Positions 1-8,068 of a stretch of DNA of 64,000 nt are shown here, one piece after another (position 1 is the stretch's first letter; every line of letters begins with the position of its first letter). The translations under genes and the position numbers were made by a program. Under the pieces are notes generated by a model. The model worked only from the letters and a program-made list of their open reading frames with translations. It ran no database searches and was not told where the DNA came from. The stretch is from Streptomyces mangrovisoli (GTDB taxonomy: Bacteria; Actinomycetota; Actinomycetes; Streptomycetales; Streptomycetaceae), in the NCBI RefSeq assembly GCF_000974985.2, contig NZ_LAVA02000097.1, positions 182,424-246,423 of the forward strand, given 5' to 3'.

Positions 1-594
1 GTCATCCGGCGCGCGGGAGTGTCCCGGCAGACGTTCTACCGCTACTTCGACTCCAAGGCGGACTGCTTCGCCGCCGCCTACCAGGCCGCCGGGGAGAGCC
101 TGCTGGCGCGGGTGCTGGAGCGGCTCGCCGCGTCGGGGAGCGGGCCAGGTGTCGACGGCGGCGCCGACGCGGCTGCCGGTACGGGCGGGGGCACCGCCGC
201 CGACACTGCCGTGGACGGTCCGCTGCCGCGCTTCGAACGGCTGATCAGCGCCTACCTGAGCACCCTGGCCGCGGACTGGCCCACGGCCCGGCTGTGCCTG
301 GTGGAGGCGTTCGCGGCCGGTCCCGGTGTGCTGCCGGTCCGGGCGCCGTTGTACGACACCGTGGTGGAGCTGGTCGCGGAGACCCTCGGGGTCGCAGACG
401 CCGAGGGCCGGCTCGTCTGCCGGATGATCCTCGCGGCCACCACCGCGCTCGCGACCTCCGCCGTGGCCGATGGCGACCAGGCTCAACTCGACGCCGCCGG
501 AATCGAGTTGAATGGCTATGTCCGCCGCCTCTGGGAGGGCGGCCTGCTCGGCCCCGCCCCCGACCGACCCCAGCGCCCACCCTCACACCCCTAA
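1..594 (+). CDS. TetR-family transcriptional regulator, 5' truncated by the window edge
   Basis: The frame is open from base 1, so the true start lies outside the window. The first visible residues, VIRRAGVSRQTFYRYFDSK, are the second half of a TetR helix-turn-helix: recognition helix, then the family's F/YYRYFxSK signature. The following ~170 residues should form the helical ligand-binding and dimerisation domain. That part contains a Gly/Ala/Asp-rich insert around residues 45-70 of the visible part, probably a disordered loop. TetR proteins are usually one-component repressors that leave DNA when they bind a small molecule. The target cannot be inferred because the upstream neighbour is missing. 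A kinase gene follows 83 bp downstream on the same strand with its own ribosome binding site, so linkage to it is uncertain. Confidence 0.85.
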   Translation, partial: VIRRAGVSRQTFYRYFDSKADCFAAAYQAAGESLLARVLERLAASGSGPGVDGGADAAAGTGGGTAADTAVDGPLPRFERLISAYLSTLAADWPTARLCLVEAFAAGPGVLPVRAPLYDTVVELVAETLGVADAEGRLVCRMILAATTALATSAVADGDQAQLDAAGIELNGYVRRLWEGGLLGPAPDRPQRPPSHP

Positions 595-676
595 CAGACA
601 TAGGCGTTCCTCTGATCGGGTGAAACGGCTATGCTGCGGGCGACGCCGACTGTCGGACCGAGCGCGGAGGCAGCGC

Positions 677-2947
677 ATGCACGGCGCAACGGTGACGCCG
701 GGGCTCTTACTGGACGACCGCTACGAACTCTCACGGTTGCTGGGGCGCGGCGGCATGGGCCAGGTGTGGGAGGGCAAGGACCTCCGCCTGAAACGGCCCG
801 TCGCCGTGAAGATCCTGTCGCCCGCGGGCGTCCTCGAACCCCGCGACCTTGCCCTGTTCCGCCGCGAGGCGGAGATCGGCGCGATGCTGTCGCATCCGGG
901 CATCACCACCGTCTTCGACCTGGGCAGCCCCTCCCGGGACGGTGGCACCCCCTGGTACCTGGTGATGGAACGGCTCGTCGGACACAGCCTGGACCGCGAA
1001 GTGAGGCTCCACCGCGACGGGTTGCCGTGGGAGCGGGTGGTCGACCTCGGCAGGCAGGTGGCGGACGCGCTCGCCGCGGCCCACACGCAGGGGGTGGTCC
1101 ACCGCGACATCAAGCCCGCGAACCTGTTCCTTCAGCAATCCGGTGTGGTGAAGATCTGCGACTTCGGCATCTCCCGCCTGGCGAACGCCACTTCGCTGCT
1201 GACCGGGGTGGTCCAGGCCGCGGGGACGCTGCCCTACATGGCGCCGGAACAGTTCGCCACGCTGGCGGTCGACCATCGCAGCGATCTGTACGCCCTCGGC
1301 TGCGTCCTCCACGAACTCCTGGTCGGGGCACCGTGGGTGGACCCGAGGGCGGACTGGCCGGGCGCGATGTACCGGCACCACCAGGTCGCCCCGCCGTCAT
1401 CGGCCGCCGCCCGGCCGGACATTCCCGAGGCGCTCGACCGGCTCGTGCTCGACCTTTTGGCCAAGGACCCGGCGGACCGCCCGTCGGACGCGTCGACGGT
1501 CACCGCACGGCTGCGGGACATCGCTCGGCAACCCGGACAGGGGCACGGCGCCGACCACCGCCGGGGACCCGGACTCGACGCCCGCACACGGCGGTTGACC
1601 GAGGCAGCCACGGCGTTCCGCGCCCTGCACGCCCGACGCGCCACGGAAACCGTCACGGTGCTCCGCACCTCCCAGGCCATGCACCCACCGACCGGCCCGA
1701 GCCAGGTGTCCACCCCGAGGAGGACCTCCGTGGAGCAACTGGTCGCCGGGCGATTCCGGCTTCTGCAGAAGCTGGGGTCCGGTGGGTACGGCGAGGTGTG
1801 GAGCGCGTACGACGAGCGTCTGCGGGTGGAAGTGGCCCTCAAGCAGGTGCGGGTGGACCCCTCGGCGGGAAACACCGAGCGCGACGCGGTTCTGGGGCAG
1901 GCGGAGGACGAGGCGCGGCACGCCGCCCGGCTGCGGGACCATCCGAACATCGTGACCGTCTTCGACGTGGTCGGCGACGGCGGAACACCGTGGCTGGTGA
2001 TGCGGCTGGTCGAGGGACGGACGCTCGATCAGGAGATCCGGGAACGGGGCCCGTTGGGGCCGGTCATGGCCGCTCATGTCGCGGCCGGAGTCCTCGCCGC
2101 ACTCGACGCGGCGCACGAGTCGGGCGTCCTGCACCGGGACGTGAAACCGGCCAACATCATGCTCGCCGAGGACGGAACGGTGCTGTTGACCGACTTCGGC
2201 ATCGCCAAGGGGTCCACCACGACGACCCAGGCCGTCCTCGCCGGCACACTCCCCTACATGTCGCCGGAACGCCTCAACGGCAGGGACACACCAGCCGGGG
2301 ACCTGTTCGCGCTGGGGGCCAGCCTCTACGAGGCGACGGAAGGCGTGTCGCCCTTCGCCCGCGCCACACCTACGGCGACCATGGCCGCGGTGGCACTGGA
2401 GGAACCCCCGCCACCGGCGAAGGCCGGGCGACTTCGGGGGCTCATCACGGCCCTGCTGGACAAGGACCCGGAGAGACGGCCGTCCGCGGCGAGCGCACTC
2501 GTCCTCCTCGCCAACGCGGAAGGCCCGCACAGGACACCACGACAGGAGCGGACGCCGGGCCGGTCCGTCGACGTCGCCGCGCGGCAGGCGACACCGGTCC
2601 GGACCGACGACATCGCCCCGCAGCAGCGGACACCGGTCCTGACTGGTGACGTCACCGCCTCGGCCGCGCCCGCCAAGTCGCGGATCGGAGAGGCGCTGGA
2701 AGTCGCGGTGTTCCTCGCGAAGGCATGCTTCTGGATCTTCGGAATCCTGGGGGTACTGATCGGTCTCTGCAGCAACCCCGCCGCCTTCGACGCCAGCGCC
2801 CCCAGCTGGTTCCCGATTCCGCTTCCGCACGGCACACGCGTGTCGAACGCCTTCAGCGGGCTGGTCCTCGTGGGTGGGACGGCGGCTGTCGTGACCGCGC
2901 TGCTGACCTTCTTCTGGGGCTTGTTGAGCACCGACCCGAAATCGTGA
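677..2947 (+). CDS. Membrane-anchored protein with two Ser/Thr kinase domains
   Basis: The protein has 756 residues. The open frame extends further upstream, but ATG 677 is chosen because GGAGG lies 7 bp before it and the protein then starts just ahead of the first kinase fold. Kinase 1 (about 15-270) has the glycine loop LGRGGMGQVW, Lys45, HRDIKPAN with Asp144, DFG at 162-164 and an APE-like PEQ. Kinase 2 (about 355-610) has LGSGGYGEVW, Lys389, HRDVKPAN with Asp488, DFG at 506-508 and SPE. Both keep all catalytic residues, so neither looks like a pseudokinase. A Pro/Thr-rich linker follows, then two hydrophobic segments near 676-698 and 720-745. Bacterial Hanks-type kinases normally have one kinase domain. 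No PASTA domain is seen, so a peptidoglycan-sensing PknB role is not supported. Confidence 0.9.
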   Translation: MHGATVTPGLLLDDRYELSRLLGRGGMGQVWEGKDLRLKRPVAVKILSPAGVLEPRDLALFRREAEIGAMLSHPGITTVFDLGSPSRDGGTPWYLVMERLVGHSLDREVRLHRDGLPWERVVDLGRQVADALAAAHTQGVVHRDIKPANLFLQQSGVVKICDFGISRLANATSLLTGVVQAAGTLPYMAPEQFATLAVDHRSDLYALGCVLHELLVGAPWVDPRADWPGAMYRHHQVAPPSSAAARPDIPEALDRLVLDLLAKDPADRPSDASTVTARLRDIARQPGQGHGADHRRGPGLDARTRRLTEAATAFRALHARRATETVTVLRTSQAMHPPTGPSQVSTPRRTSVEQLVAGRFRLLQKLGSGGYGEVWSAYDERLRVEVALKQVRVDPSAGNTERDAVLGQAEDEARHAARLRDHPNIVTVFDVVGDGGTPWLVMRLVEGRTLDQEIRERGPLGPVMAAHVAAGVLAALDAAHESGVLHRDVKPANIMLAEDGTVLLTDFGIAKGSTTTTQAVLAGTLPYMSPERLNGRDTPAGDLFALGASLYEATEGVSPFARATPTATMAAVALEEPPPPAKAGRLRGLITALLDKDPERRPSAASALVLLANAEGPHRTPRQERTPGRSVDVAARQATPVRTDDIAPQQRTPVLTGDVTASAAPAKSRIGEALEVAVFLAKACFWIFGILGVLIGLCSNPAAFDASAPSWFPIPLPHGTRVSNAFSGLVLVGGTAAVVTALLTFFWGLLSTDPKS

Positions 2948-3007
2948 CGTCGAGCAAGGCGCAAAGGCCTGGTGCCGGCAGGTCCACCGGCTCCGCACCT
3001 TCGCGCA

Positions 3008-3508
3008 TCACACGACCGGGCCCAACCCCTTCTCCCCCAACAACGCGAGGAACGCAGCCGTCTGCCGTTCGTCCAGGGCCGCGACCGGCAGGCCCATCGC
3101 CATCTGCGGGGAGACGCGCAGCACCCAGAAGTCACCGACGCGCGAGACGCTCCGGAACGTCGTCCACGTCCGGGACGTGGACCGGTCCGGGCCATGGGTA
3201 CGGTACTCCGTGTCCGTCATGGTGACGGTGACCTCCCGATCCCCCACCAGGTAAGGCGCCAGCTGCCTCCGGACGGACCGCTCGCGCAGCAGGAAGAATC
3301 CGGCGCCCCAGAGCATGAACACCACCCCGGCCGAAACAGAACCGCCTGCCTGGGCAATGCCTGCCACGCACACACCGGCGCCCAGGAGGACGAACCCGAT
3401 ACTGATCACAAGGCGCTGTACATACCCCCGCCGCGCACACGCACGGTACGAGCCGAGCACCGTGGCCGGCGTGCTGACGAAGGTGGTGACTATCGGTGTA
3501 TCGGCCAC
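3008..3508 (-). CDS. Small membrane protein with YcxB-like C-terminal domain
   Basis: The protein has 166 residues. GTG 3508 is preceded by GGGAG about 6 bases upstream; the longer frame to 3634 adds residues of poor coding character. Two adjacent hydrophobic helices lie at about 30-75, with a short turn between them. The cytoplasmic C-terminus ends in a beta-rich stretch (TMTDTEYRTHGPDRSTSRTW, then LPVAALDE) typical of the YcxB-like family, whose function is unknown. The gene converges on the two-domain kinase and is divergent from a broken gene, so context gives no function. The call rests on the pattern of two helices followed by an EYRT..GPDRS..W strand block and is of moderate certainty. 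Confidence 0.7.
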   Translation of the reverse strand: MADTPIVTTFVSTPATVLGSYRACARRGYVQRLVISIGFVLLGAGVCVAGIAQAGGSVSAGVVFMLWGAGFFLLRERSVRRQLAPYLVGDREVTVTMTDTEYRTHGPDRSTSRTWTTFRSVSRVGDFWVLRVSPQMAMGLPVAALDERQTAAFLALLGEKGLGPVV

Positions 3509-3675
3509 GATGGCTCCCGTCCGAGCAGGCCAAGCCCTTGCTCGGGGCGACTCTAACGGCACCTCGCACACGCACCCACAGGCGGGCCGGTTGACGCCAC
3601 TTGCTCGTCTCGTCTCGTCTGGTCTCTCAGGCACCTCGCCACGGCGGTGTCAGGCCCGTGCCGGAAGATGGGGAC

Positions 3676-4202
3676 GTGGAACTCCCCTACGTCTACCGCG
3701 TCACCAAGTACGACCCCGCCGACCATGACCGGCACGGGCACTGCACCGGCACCGAGGACACCGTCAGCGATCACCGCGAGACCGAGGCGGCCTATCTGCT
3801 GGCCGTGCGGGCGTTCGCCGTGGAATCCGGCGTCGATCGCCTGCACGTCCGTGAGCCGCAGGTCCCGTCCCTCGCGCACTGCCCCTGTCCGGCGACATCG
3901 ACACCATCCTGCGAGCCCTCCCCGCGGAAGGCCTCGTCGAGGGTGTCTGGCAGGACCGCGATGGTGACGTCCACAGCGTCATCGTCGACGAGACCGCGTT
4001 CCCGGAACTGACCGCCCGCCTGCGCGACGCCCGCGCCGCCGTGCTCCTGTCCGTGTACGTGGGTGAGAGTGTTCCGCTGAGCACGGCCGTCATGCCCGAC
4101 GACGACGGGGTCCTACGGGCCCGTTGGAGGCCCGAACCGGCGCCCGGTGACCGTGACTGGGCCCTGAGCCAACCTGCGGGGGCGAGCCCGCCCACGGGGT
4201 GA
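3676..4202 (+). pseudogene. Broken gene: N-terminal piece joined out of frame to a second coding piece
   Basis: From GTG 3676 to about 3879 the frame codes for VELPYVYRVTKYDPADHD through VREPQVPSLAH, resembling the start of a widespread Streptomyces protein of about 180-200 residues (YRVTKYDPADR family). After that point this frame loses coding character. From 3882 a different frame shows clear coding sense (PLSGDIDTILRALPAEGLVE to VLPDDDGVLRARW-like MPDDDGVLRARW) and runs to TGA 4200-4202. That second frame has no ATG or GTG start before its middle. The simplest reading is an internal deletion joining two fragments about 3880, leaving neither functional. A sequencing error alone would not explain the missing middle of the first family. 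Confidence 0.6.
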
Positions 4203-4210
4203 GCGCTCGG

Positions 4211-4564
4211 TCAGGCCGGCTGCCACAGTTCGATCCGGTTGCCCTCGGGATCGCTGACCCAACCGAAGCGGCCGACCCCGTCCATCTCCTGTGTCTCCTC
4301 GGCGACGTCCGCTCCACCGGCGCGCAGTTGCGCGAGCATCGCATCGAGGTCACGGACCCGGAAGTTGAGCATGGTCTGCTGGGCGCGCGAGCCGAAGTAG
4401 TCGGTGCCGGAGTCGAAGGCCGCGAACACGGTCGGCCCCAGCTCCTGCTGCCACACACCGTGTTCATCGGCTCCCAGGCCCAAATGGTCCTGGTACCAGG
4501 CTTTCAGGGCCTCGGGATCCGTGGCCCGCACGAAGTAGCCGCCGATCCCCACCACACGCTCCAT
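4211..4564 (-). CDS. VOC (glyoxalase/bleomycin-resistance fold) family protein
   Basis: This 117-residue protein matches the single-module VOC superfamily: an opening strand VVGIGGYFVRATDPEALKAWY, then the closing signature GWVSDPEGNRIELWQPA. The Asp/Glu in DPEGNRIELW normally supplies a metal ligand, and these proteins work as dimers. VOC members include lyases, dioxygenases and antibiotic-binding proteins; nothing here selects one. The stop lies 9 bp beyond the end of the broken gene on the other strand, so the two converge. The start ATG 4564 gives a complete fold. Confidence 0.85.
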   Translation of the reverse strand: MERVVGIGGYFVRATDPEALKAWYQDHLGLGADEHGVWQQELGPTVFAAFDSGTDYFGSRAQQTMLNFRVRDLDAMLAQLRAGGADVAEETQEMDGVGRFGWVSDPEGNRIELWQPA

Positions 4565-4646
4565 GCCGCCATCCTGCCAGGGTCCCGCCCTGACGCCGGT
4601 TCTTTCGGCCCGTGTCGTGCGACCGTGTCTCGGCGGAACCTGCCGG

Positions 4647-6419
4647 TCACCCCGGCGTGCGCCTCCGAGGGGGTACGGCCACCGCCGGAAGGCGCAGCGC
4701 GAAGAGGGCGCCCCCGGACGGCGCGTCGCTCACGGTGAGCGTCCCGCCGTGGCGCCGGGCGACGTCGCGGGCGATGGCCAGGCCCAACCCGGCGCCGCCG
4801 TCGTCACGGGCGCGGGCGTCGTCCAGCCGTACGAACCGCTCGAAGATCCGGTCGCGTTCGGCGACCGGCACGCCGTTGCCGTCGTCCGCGACCGTCAGGA
4901 CGACCCGGCCGCCCCGACCCTCCACCCGCACCAAGACCTCCGTACGCGCGTGCCGTTGGGCGTTGTCCACGAGGTTGCCGATCACGCGACTCAACTGGCC
5001 GCGCGATCCCGCCACTTGGTGACCCGAGCCGTCGACTTCGACGGCGACCGGGGTACGGTCCGTGGCCCGGCGCCCGAGCTCCTCCCGGACCAGTTCACCC
5101 AGATCGACGTGGCCCGCACCGGGCCGCTCCCCCGCGTCGAGCCGGGCGAGCAGCAGCAGGTCGGCGGCGAGATGCTGGAGCCGTTCGGTGTCCTTGACCG
5201 CGCCCGGCACGTCCAGCAGTTGCGGATGCGCCGAGCCAACCTCCAGCTGGGTGCGCAACGAGGCGATGGGGCTGCGCAGTTCGTGGGAGGCGTCCGCGAC
5301 GAAACGACGCTGCCGGTCCACGGCGGCCTCCAAGGCGGTGAGGGTCTCGTTCGTCGTCCGGGCCAGTCGGGCCACCTCGTCGTGCGAGGACGGTTCGGGT
5401 ACGCGCCGGGAGAGGTCCTCGGAGGCGGTGATCGCCGCCATCTCCTGCCGGATGCCCTCCACCGGGGCCAGCGCGCGCCGGGTCACCAGCCAGGTCACTC
5501 CCCCGACCACGAGCAGGACCAGCGGCCCGCCGGCCAGCATCGCCACCGCGGCGCTGCGCACGGCGCCGTCGCGGGCCGCGAGGGAGGCGCCGGCGTGCAC
5601 CAGCACCGTCCGGCCGCCGAGATCCGTCGCCTTGATGGTGGCGAACCGGTAGGGGGCGCCGCGACCGTCGATCACGGCCCGCCCGGAGCCCTCCAGGACG
5701 GTGTCACCGATCGTCCCGACCGCCGGGTCCTTCATCTCGGGCGTCGGGCTGGTGGTGGAGCCGTGGTCGTCCGCGCCGTGGTCGTCCGCGCCGTGATCGT
5801 CGGTGCCGTGGTCGTCCGAGCCGCGGGCGGTCGAACCGCCCGCGTCGGAGGCGCCGTCGTCGCTGCCGCGGCCCTTGCCCCGGCCGCGGCCGCCGCCGCT
5901 GTGGTCGTCCGCCGTCGCCTGGCCGAGCCGGGTCGCGGAGACCGGCGTGGCACTCGCCCCAGTCGCCGTCGCCGTCGCCATCGACGTCGCCGTCGCCGTC
6001 GCCGTCGAAGAAGTGGACGGGGAAGGGGAGTTGGACGGAGACGAGGACGGGGACCGTGATGGGGTGGCGGCCGAGGCGGCGGTCCGTGGCACGCGTACGG
6101 CCGTCACGCCGGTGCCGCTGATGCTCTCCAGCCCCGCGCCGACGGCCAGCAGGCGCCCGTCCTCGTCCGTCACCTGGACCGGAACGCCCTCGCGCGCGCC
6201 TTCCGGCAGCGTCAGCCGCGCGTCACCACCGCGCCAGGTGGCGACGCCGAGAGCGATCCTGCGGGCCGTGTCGTTGGCCTCGTTCTGCGCCTGCCCGGTG
6301 AGGTTGGTCCTGAGGGACATCAGCACCGCGATCCCGGCGGCCACCAGCGCGAGGGTCACGACGGCGGTGGCCCACACGACCATCGTGGCCTTCACCGAAC
6401 CGAACAGCCGCCTCCTCAC
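4647..6419 (-). CDS. Sensor histidine kinase with long Asp/His-rich extracytoplasmic loop
   Basis: The protein has 590 residues. GTG 6419 is chosen because its GTGA overlaps the stop of the response regulator. One transmembrane helix is near residues 10-32. A large external region follows, with a Ser/Pro/Thr low-complexity part and four DDHG units, then a second helix. After that come HAMP (ALAPVEGIRQEMAAI), the phosphoacceptor box FVADASHELRSP with His379, the N box NLVDNAQRH, and G boxes VADDGNGVP and GAGLGLAIA. It should autophosphorylate and signal to the adjacent OmpR-type regulator. The DDHG tract is coded by near-perfect 15-bp direct repeats at about 5756-5820. A similar Asp/His-rich tract occurs in the divergent PepSY protein, which suggests a shared metal or cationic ligand; that is inference. 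Confidence 0.92.
   Translation of the reverse strand: MRRRLFGSVKATMVVWATAVVTLALVAAGIAVLMSLRTNLTGQAQNEANDTARRIALGVATWRGGDARLTLPEGAREGVPVQVTDEDGRLLAVGAGLESISGTGVTAVRVPRTAASAATPSRSPSSSPSNSPSPSTSSTATATATSMATATATGASATPVSATRLGQATADDHSGGGRGRGKGRGSDDGASDAGGSTARGSDDHGTDDHGADDHGADDHGSTTSPTPEMKDPAVGTIGDTVLEGSGRAVIDGRGAPYRFATIKATDLGGRTVLVHAGASLAARDGAVRSAAVAMLAGGPLVLLVVGGVTWLVTRRALAPVEGIRQEMAAITASEDLSRRVPEPSSHDEVARLARTTNETLTALEAAVDRQRRFVADASHELRSPIASLRTQLEVGSAHPQLLDVPGAVKDTERLQHLAADLLLLARLDAGERPGAGHVDLGELVREELGRRATDRTPVAVEVDGSGHQVAGSRGQLSRVIGNLVDNAQRHARTEVLVRVEGRGGRVVLTVADDGNGVPVAERDRIFERFVRLDDARARDDGGAGLGLAIARDVARRHGGTLTVSDAPSGGALFALRLPAVAVPPRRRTPG
5756..5820. repeat. 15-bp direct repeats coding DDHG(A/T) units
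   Basis: About four copies of a 15-bp unit (plus strand ccgtggtcgtccgcg, with one or two substitutions) lie inside the sensor kinase gene and code for DDHG-A/T on the minus strand. Copy number could vary by slippage without breaking the frame. Confidence 0.8.
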
Positions 6420-7078
6420 GCGGTCACCATCCGGTACCCGGCGCCGCGAACGGTCTGGATCGTGTCCGTGCCGAGTTTGCGGCGCAGCGTGCTGACGTAC
6501 ACCTCGACGATGTTGGGATCGCCGTCGTAGGCGAAGTCCCAGACGTGTTCCAGGATCTCCGGCTTGCCGACCACCTGTCCGGCCCGTGTCACGAGCTGTT
6601 CCAGCACGGCGAACTCCTTCGCGGTGAGCGTCACTTCGCTCTCGCCCCGGCACACCCGGCGCGTGGCCGTGTCGACGACGAGCCCGCCCACGCGCCAGAC
6701 GGGTGACGCGCCGGCCGAGCCCCTTCGGCGCAGCAGCGCCTTGACTCGTGCCACCAGCACGACGTACGAGAACGGCTTCGTGAGGTAGTCGTCGGCGCCC
6801 GTGTCCAGGCCCTCGGCCTCGTCGTACTCGCCGTCCTTGGCCGTGAGCATCAGGATCGGCACCTCGTTGCCGGCCGCGCGCAGGGCGGCGCACACGCGAT
6901 AGCCGTTCAGGCCCGGCAGCATGATGTCGAGCACCACCAGATCGTGGACGCCCTCGGATGCCAGGCGCAGGCCCTCGTTGCCGTCGTGGACGACGTCCAC
7001 GGCGAAGCCCTCGGCCCGCAGGCCCCTGGCCAGCGAGAGCGCGAGCCGCTTCTCGTCCTCCACGATCAACAAGCGCAT
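6416..7078 (-). CDS. OmpR/PhoB-type response regulator
   Basis: The protein has 220 residues. The receiver domain (1-115) starts MRLLIVEDE, has the phosphoacceptor Asp51 in VVLDIMLPGLNG, a Thr in LTAKD and Lys101 in TKPF. The winged-helix DNA-binding domain (about 125-220) shows LTAKEFAVLEQLVTRAGQVV, then a recognition helix and wing ending RGAGYRMV. It is first in the operon and its stop overlaps the GTG of the sensor kinase gene. Three CTTCAG repeats spaced 10-11 bp apart lie just upstream (7112-7138), as expected for a regulator of this family that binds as a head-to-tail dimer. It probably controls itself and the divergent PepSY gene. Confidence 0.95.
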   Translation of the reverse strand: MRLLIVEDEKRLALSLARGLRAEGFAVDVVHDGNEGLRLASEGVHDLVVLDIMLPGLNGYRVCAALRAAGNEVPILMLTAKDGEYDEAEGLDTGADDYLTKPFSYVVLVARVKALLRRRGSAGASPVWRVGGLVVDTATRRVCRGESEVTLTAKEFAVLEQLVTRAGQVVGKPEILEHVWDFAYDGDPNIVEVYVSTLRRKLGTDTIQTVRGAGYRMVTA

Positions 7079-7100
7079 GGGCTCAGCCTCCCAGAACGAA

Positions 7101-7138
7101 CCTGAAGCGATCTTCAGGTGGCTTCAGGTCCGCTTCAG
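7101..7138. promoter_or_regulatory. Helically phased CTTCAG direct repeats, candidate response-regulator operator
   Basis: CTTCAG occurs at 7112, 7122 and 7133, and its inverted form CTGAAG at 7102, all between the divergent response-regulator and PepSY genes. The 10-11 bp spacing puts the copies on one face of the helix, the layout used by OmpR/PhoB-type proteins. No other regulator gene is adjacent. Confidence 0.6.
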
Positions 7139-7223
7139 CATCCCCCCGGCACATTGGCGTCACCCAACAGGTCCGACACAGATTCGACACAGGCCGGCGA
7201 TCGTCCGGCCGGGGAGGCTCGAC

Positions 7224-7814
7224 ATGAAGCGCACCGCTTCCATCAGCACCGTTCTGGTGGCCGCCGTACTCATCGGCGGCACCGGCTACTCGGCGCTCGC
7301 GACCGCCGACACGGACCGGCACGGCAGCGGTCCCGAGGACCGGCCGTCCGCCACGGCTTCGGCGGCGCCCACGGCGTCACCGTCGTCGCCCTCGCCGTCC
7401 TCGTCCTCGTCCTCGGCTTCTCTTACGGCCGCGCAGGCGGCGGCCGCCGCGCGGAAGCCGTACCCGGGCACCGTGACCGAGGTCGAACGCGGCGGCGACC
7501 ACCCGGGTTACTGGGAGGTCCACATCACCGGCGCCGACCACGTCCGCCGCGAAGTGCTCGTCGACATCCGCACGGGCGCGGTCCACCTGGACCGGCACGG
7601 CGACGACGACCGCCTGGAGGCGGGGGACGACCGCGGTGGTTCGACGGACGCCGTCGACGACCGCACGAGCGACGACCACGGAGTCCACGCCGGCGACGAC
7701 CACCCGAAGGCAACGGACGACCACCCCGGCGACGACGGCGGACACGACCGCGGCCAGGACCGGACCCAGGACCGGGACCGCAACCGCGGCGGCCACGCCG
7801 ACGACGACCACTGA
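7224..7814 (+). CDS. Secreted PepSY-domain protein with Asp/His-rich tail
   Basis: The protein has 196 residues. ATG 7224 is preceded by GGGGAGG. Residues 1-27 form a Sec signal peptide (MKRT, hydrophobic core VLVAAVLIGGTGYSAL, then ATA). A Ser/Pro-rich spacer follows to about 75. A single PepSY module spans about 80-130 (KPYPGTVTEVERGGDHPGYWEVHIT..EVLVDIRTGAV). The last 65 residues are dominated by Asp, His and Arg (repeated DDH). PepSY domains are proposed to act as inhibitors or chaperones at the cell surface. The gene is divergent from a two-component operon whose sensor loop has the same DDH character, so it is the likely target, accessory protein, or both. Cofactor or metal binding by the tail is inference. 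Confidence 0.85.
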   Translation: MKRTASISTVLVAAVLIGGTGYSALATADTDRHGSGPEDRPSATASAAPTASPSSPSPSSSSSSASLTAAQAAAAARKPYPGTVTEVERGGDHPGYWEVHITGADHVRREVLVDIRTGAVHLDRHGDDDRLEAGDDRGGSTDAVDDRTSDDHGVHAGDDHPKATDDHPGDDGGHDRGQDRTQDRDRNRGGHADDDH

Positions 7815-7899
7815 CCTGACCGACCACTGACCCGACAGGATGGTGTCGAGGCGACGAAGCCACATGTCGTATCCGGCCGATCTCGTTCGTGGACAGGGC

Positions 7900-7924
7900 A
7901 GGGGGCGACGCACGGTCGCCCCCT
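7900..7924. terminator. Bidirectional terminator hairpin
   Basis: AGGGGGCGAC (7900-7909) and GTCGCCCCCT (7915-7924) form a perfect 10-bp stem with a 5-base loop, between the convergent PepSY and MFS genes. There is no T-run, as is usual for Streptomyces terminators. Confidence 0.7.
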
Positions 7925-8068
7925 CTGGTCAACTCCGCTCACAGCGAAGCCCGACACCCCCGGCCATCGGCGCCACCCAGAACCCCCGCCGAGCGCGCCC
8001 ACCTCACCCGGCGGCGTGACGGCCTCCCGCCCGCCGACGCCGCCGGTGCGCTGCCCGGACCTTCGCCG

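Noticed and set aside
3603..3630. tcgtc microsatellite-like run
   Set aside because: Short and imperfect, in a promoter gap; no function can be argued.
7118..7819. Alternative frame of 233 codons over the PepSY gene
   Set aside because: Arg/Pro-rich with no signal peptide or domain; the other frame has a signal peptide and PepSY module.
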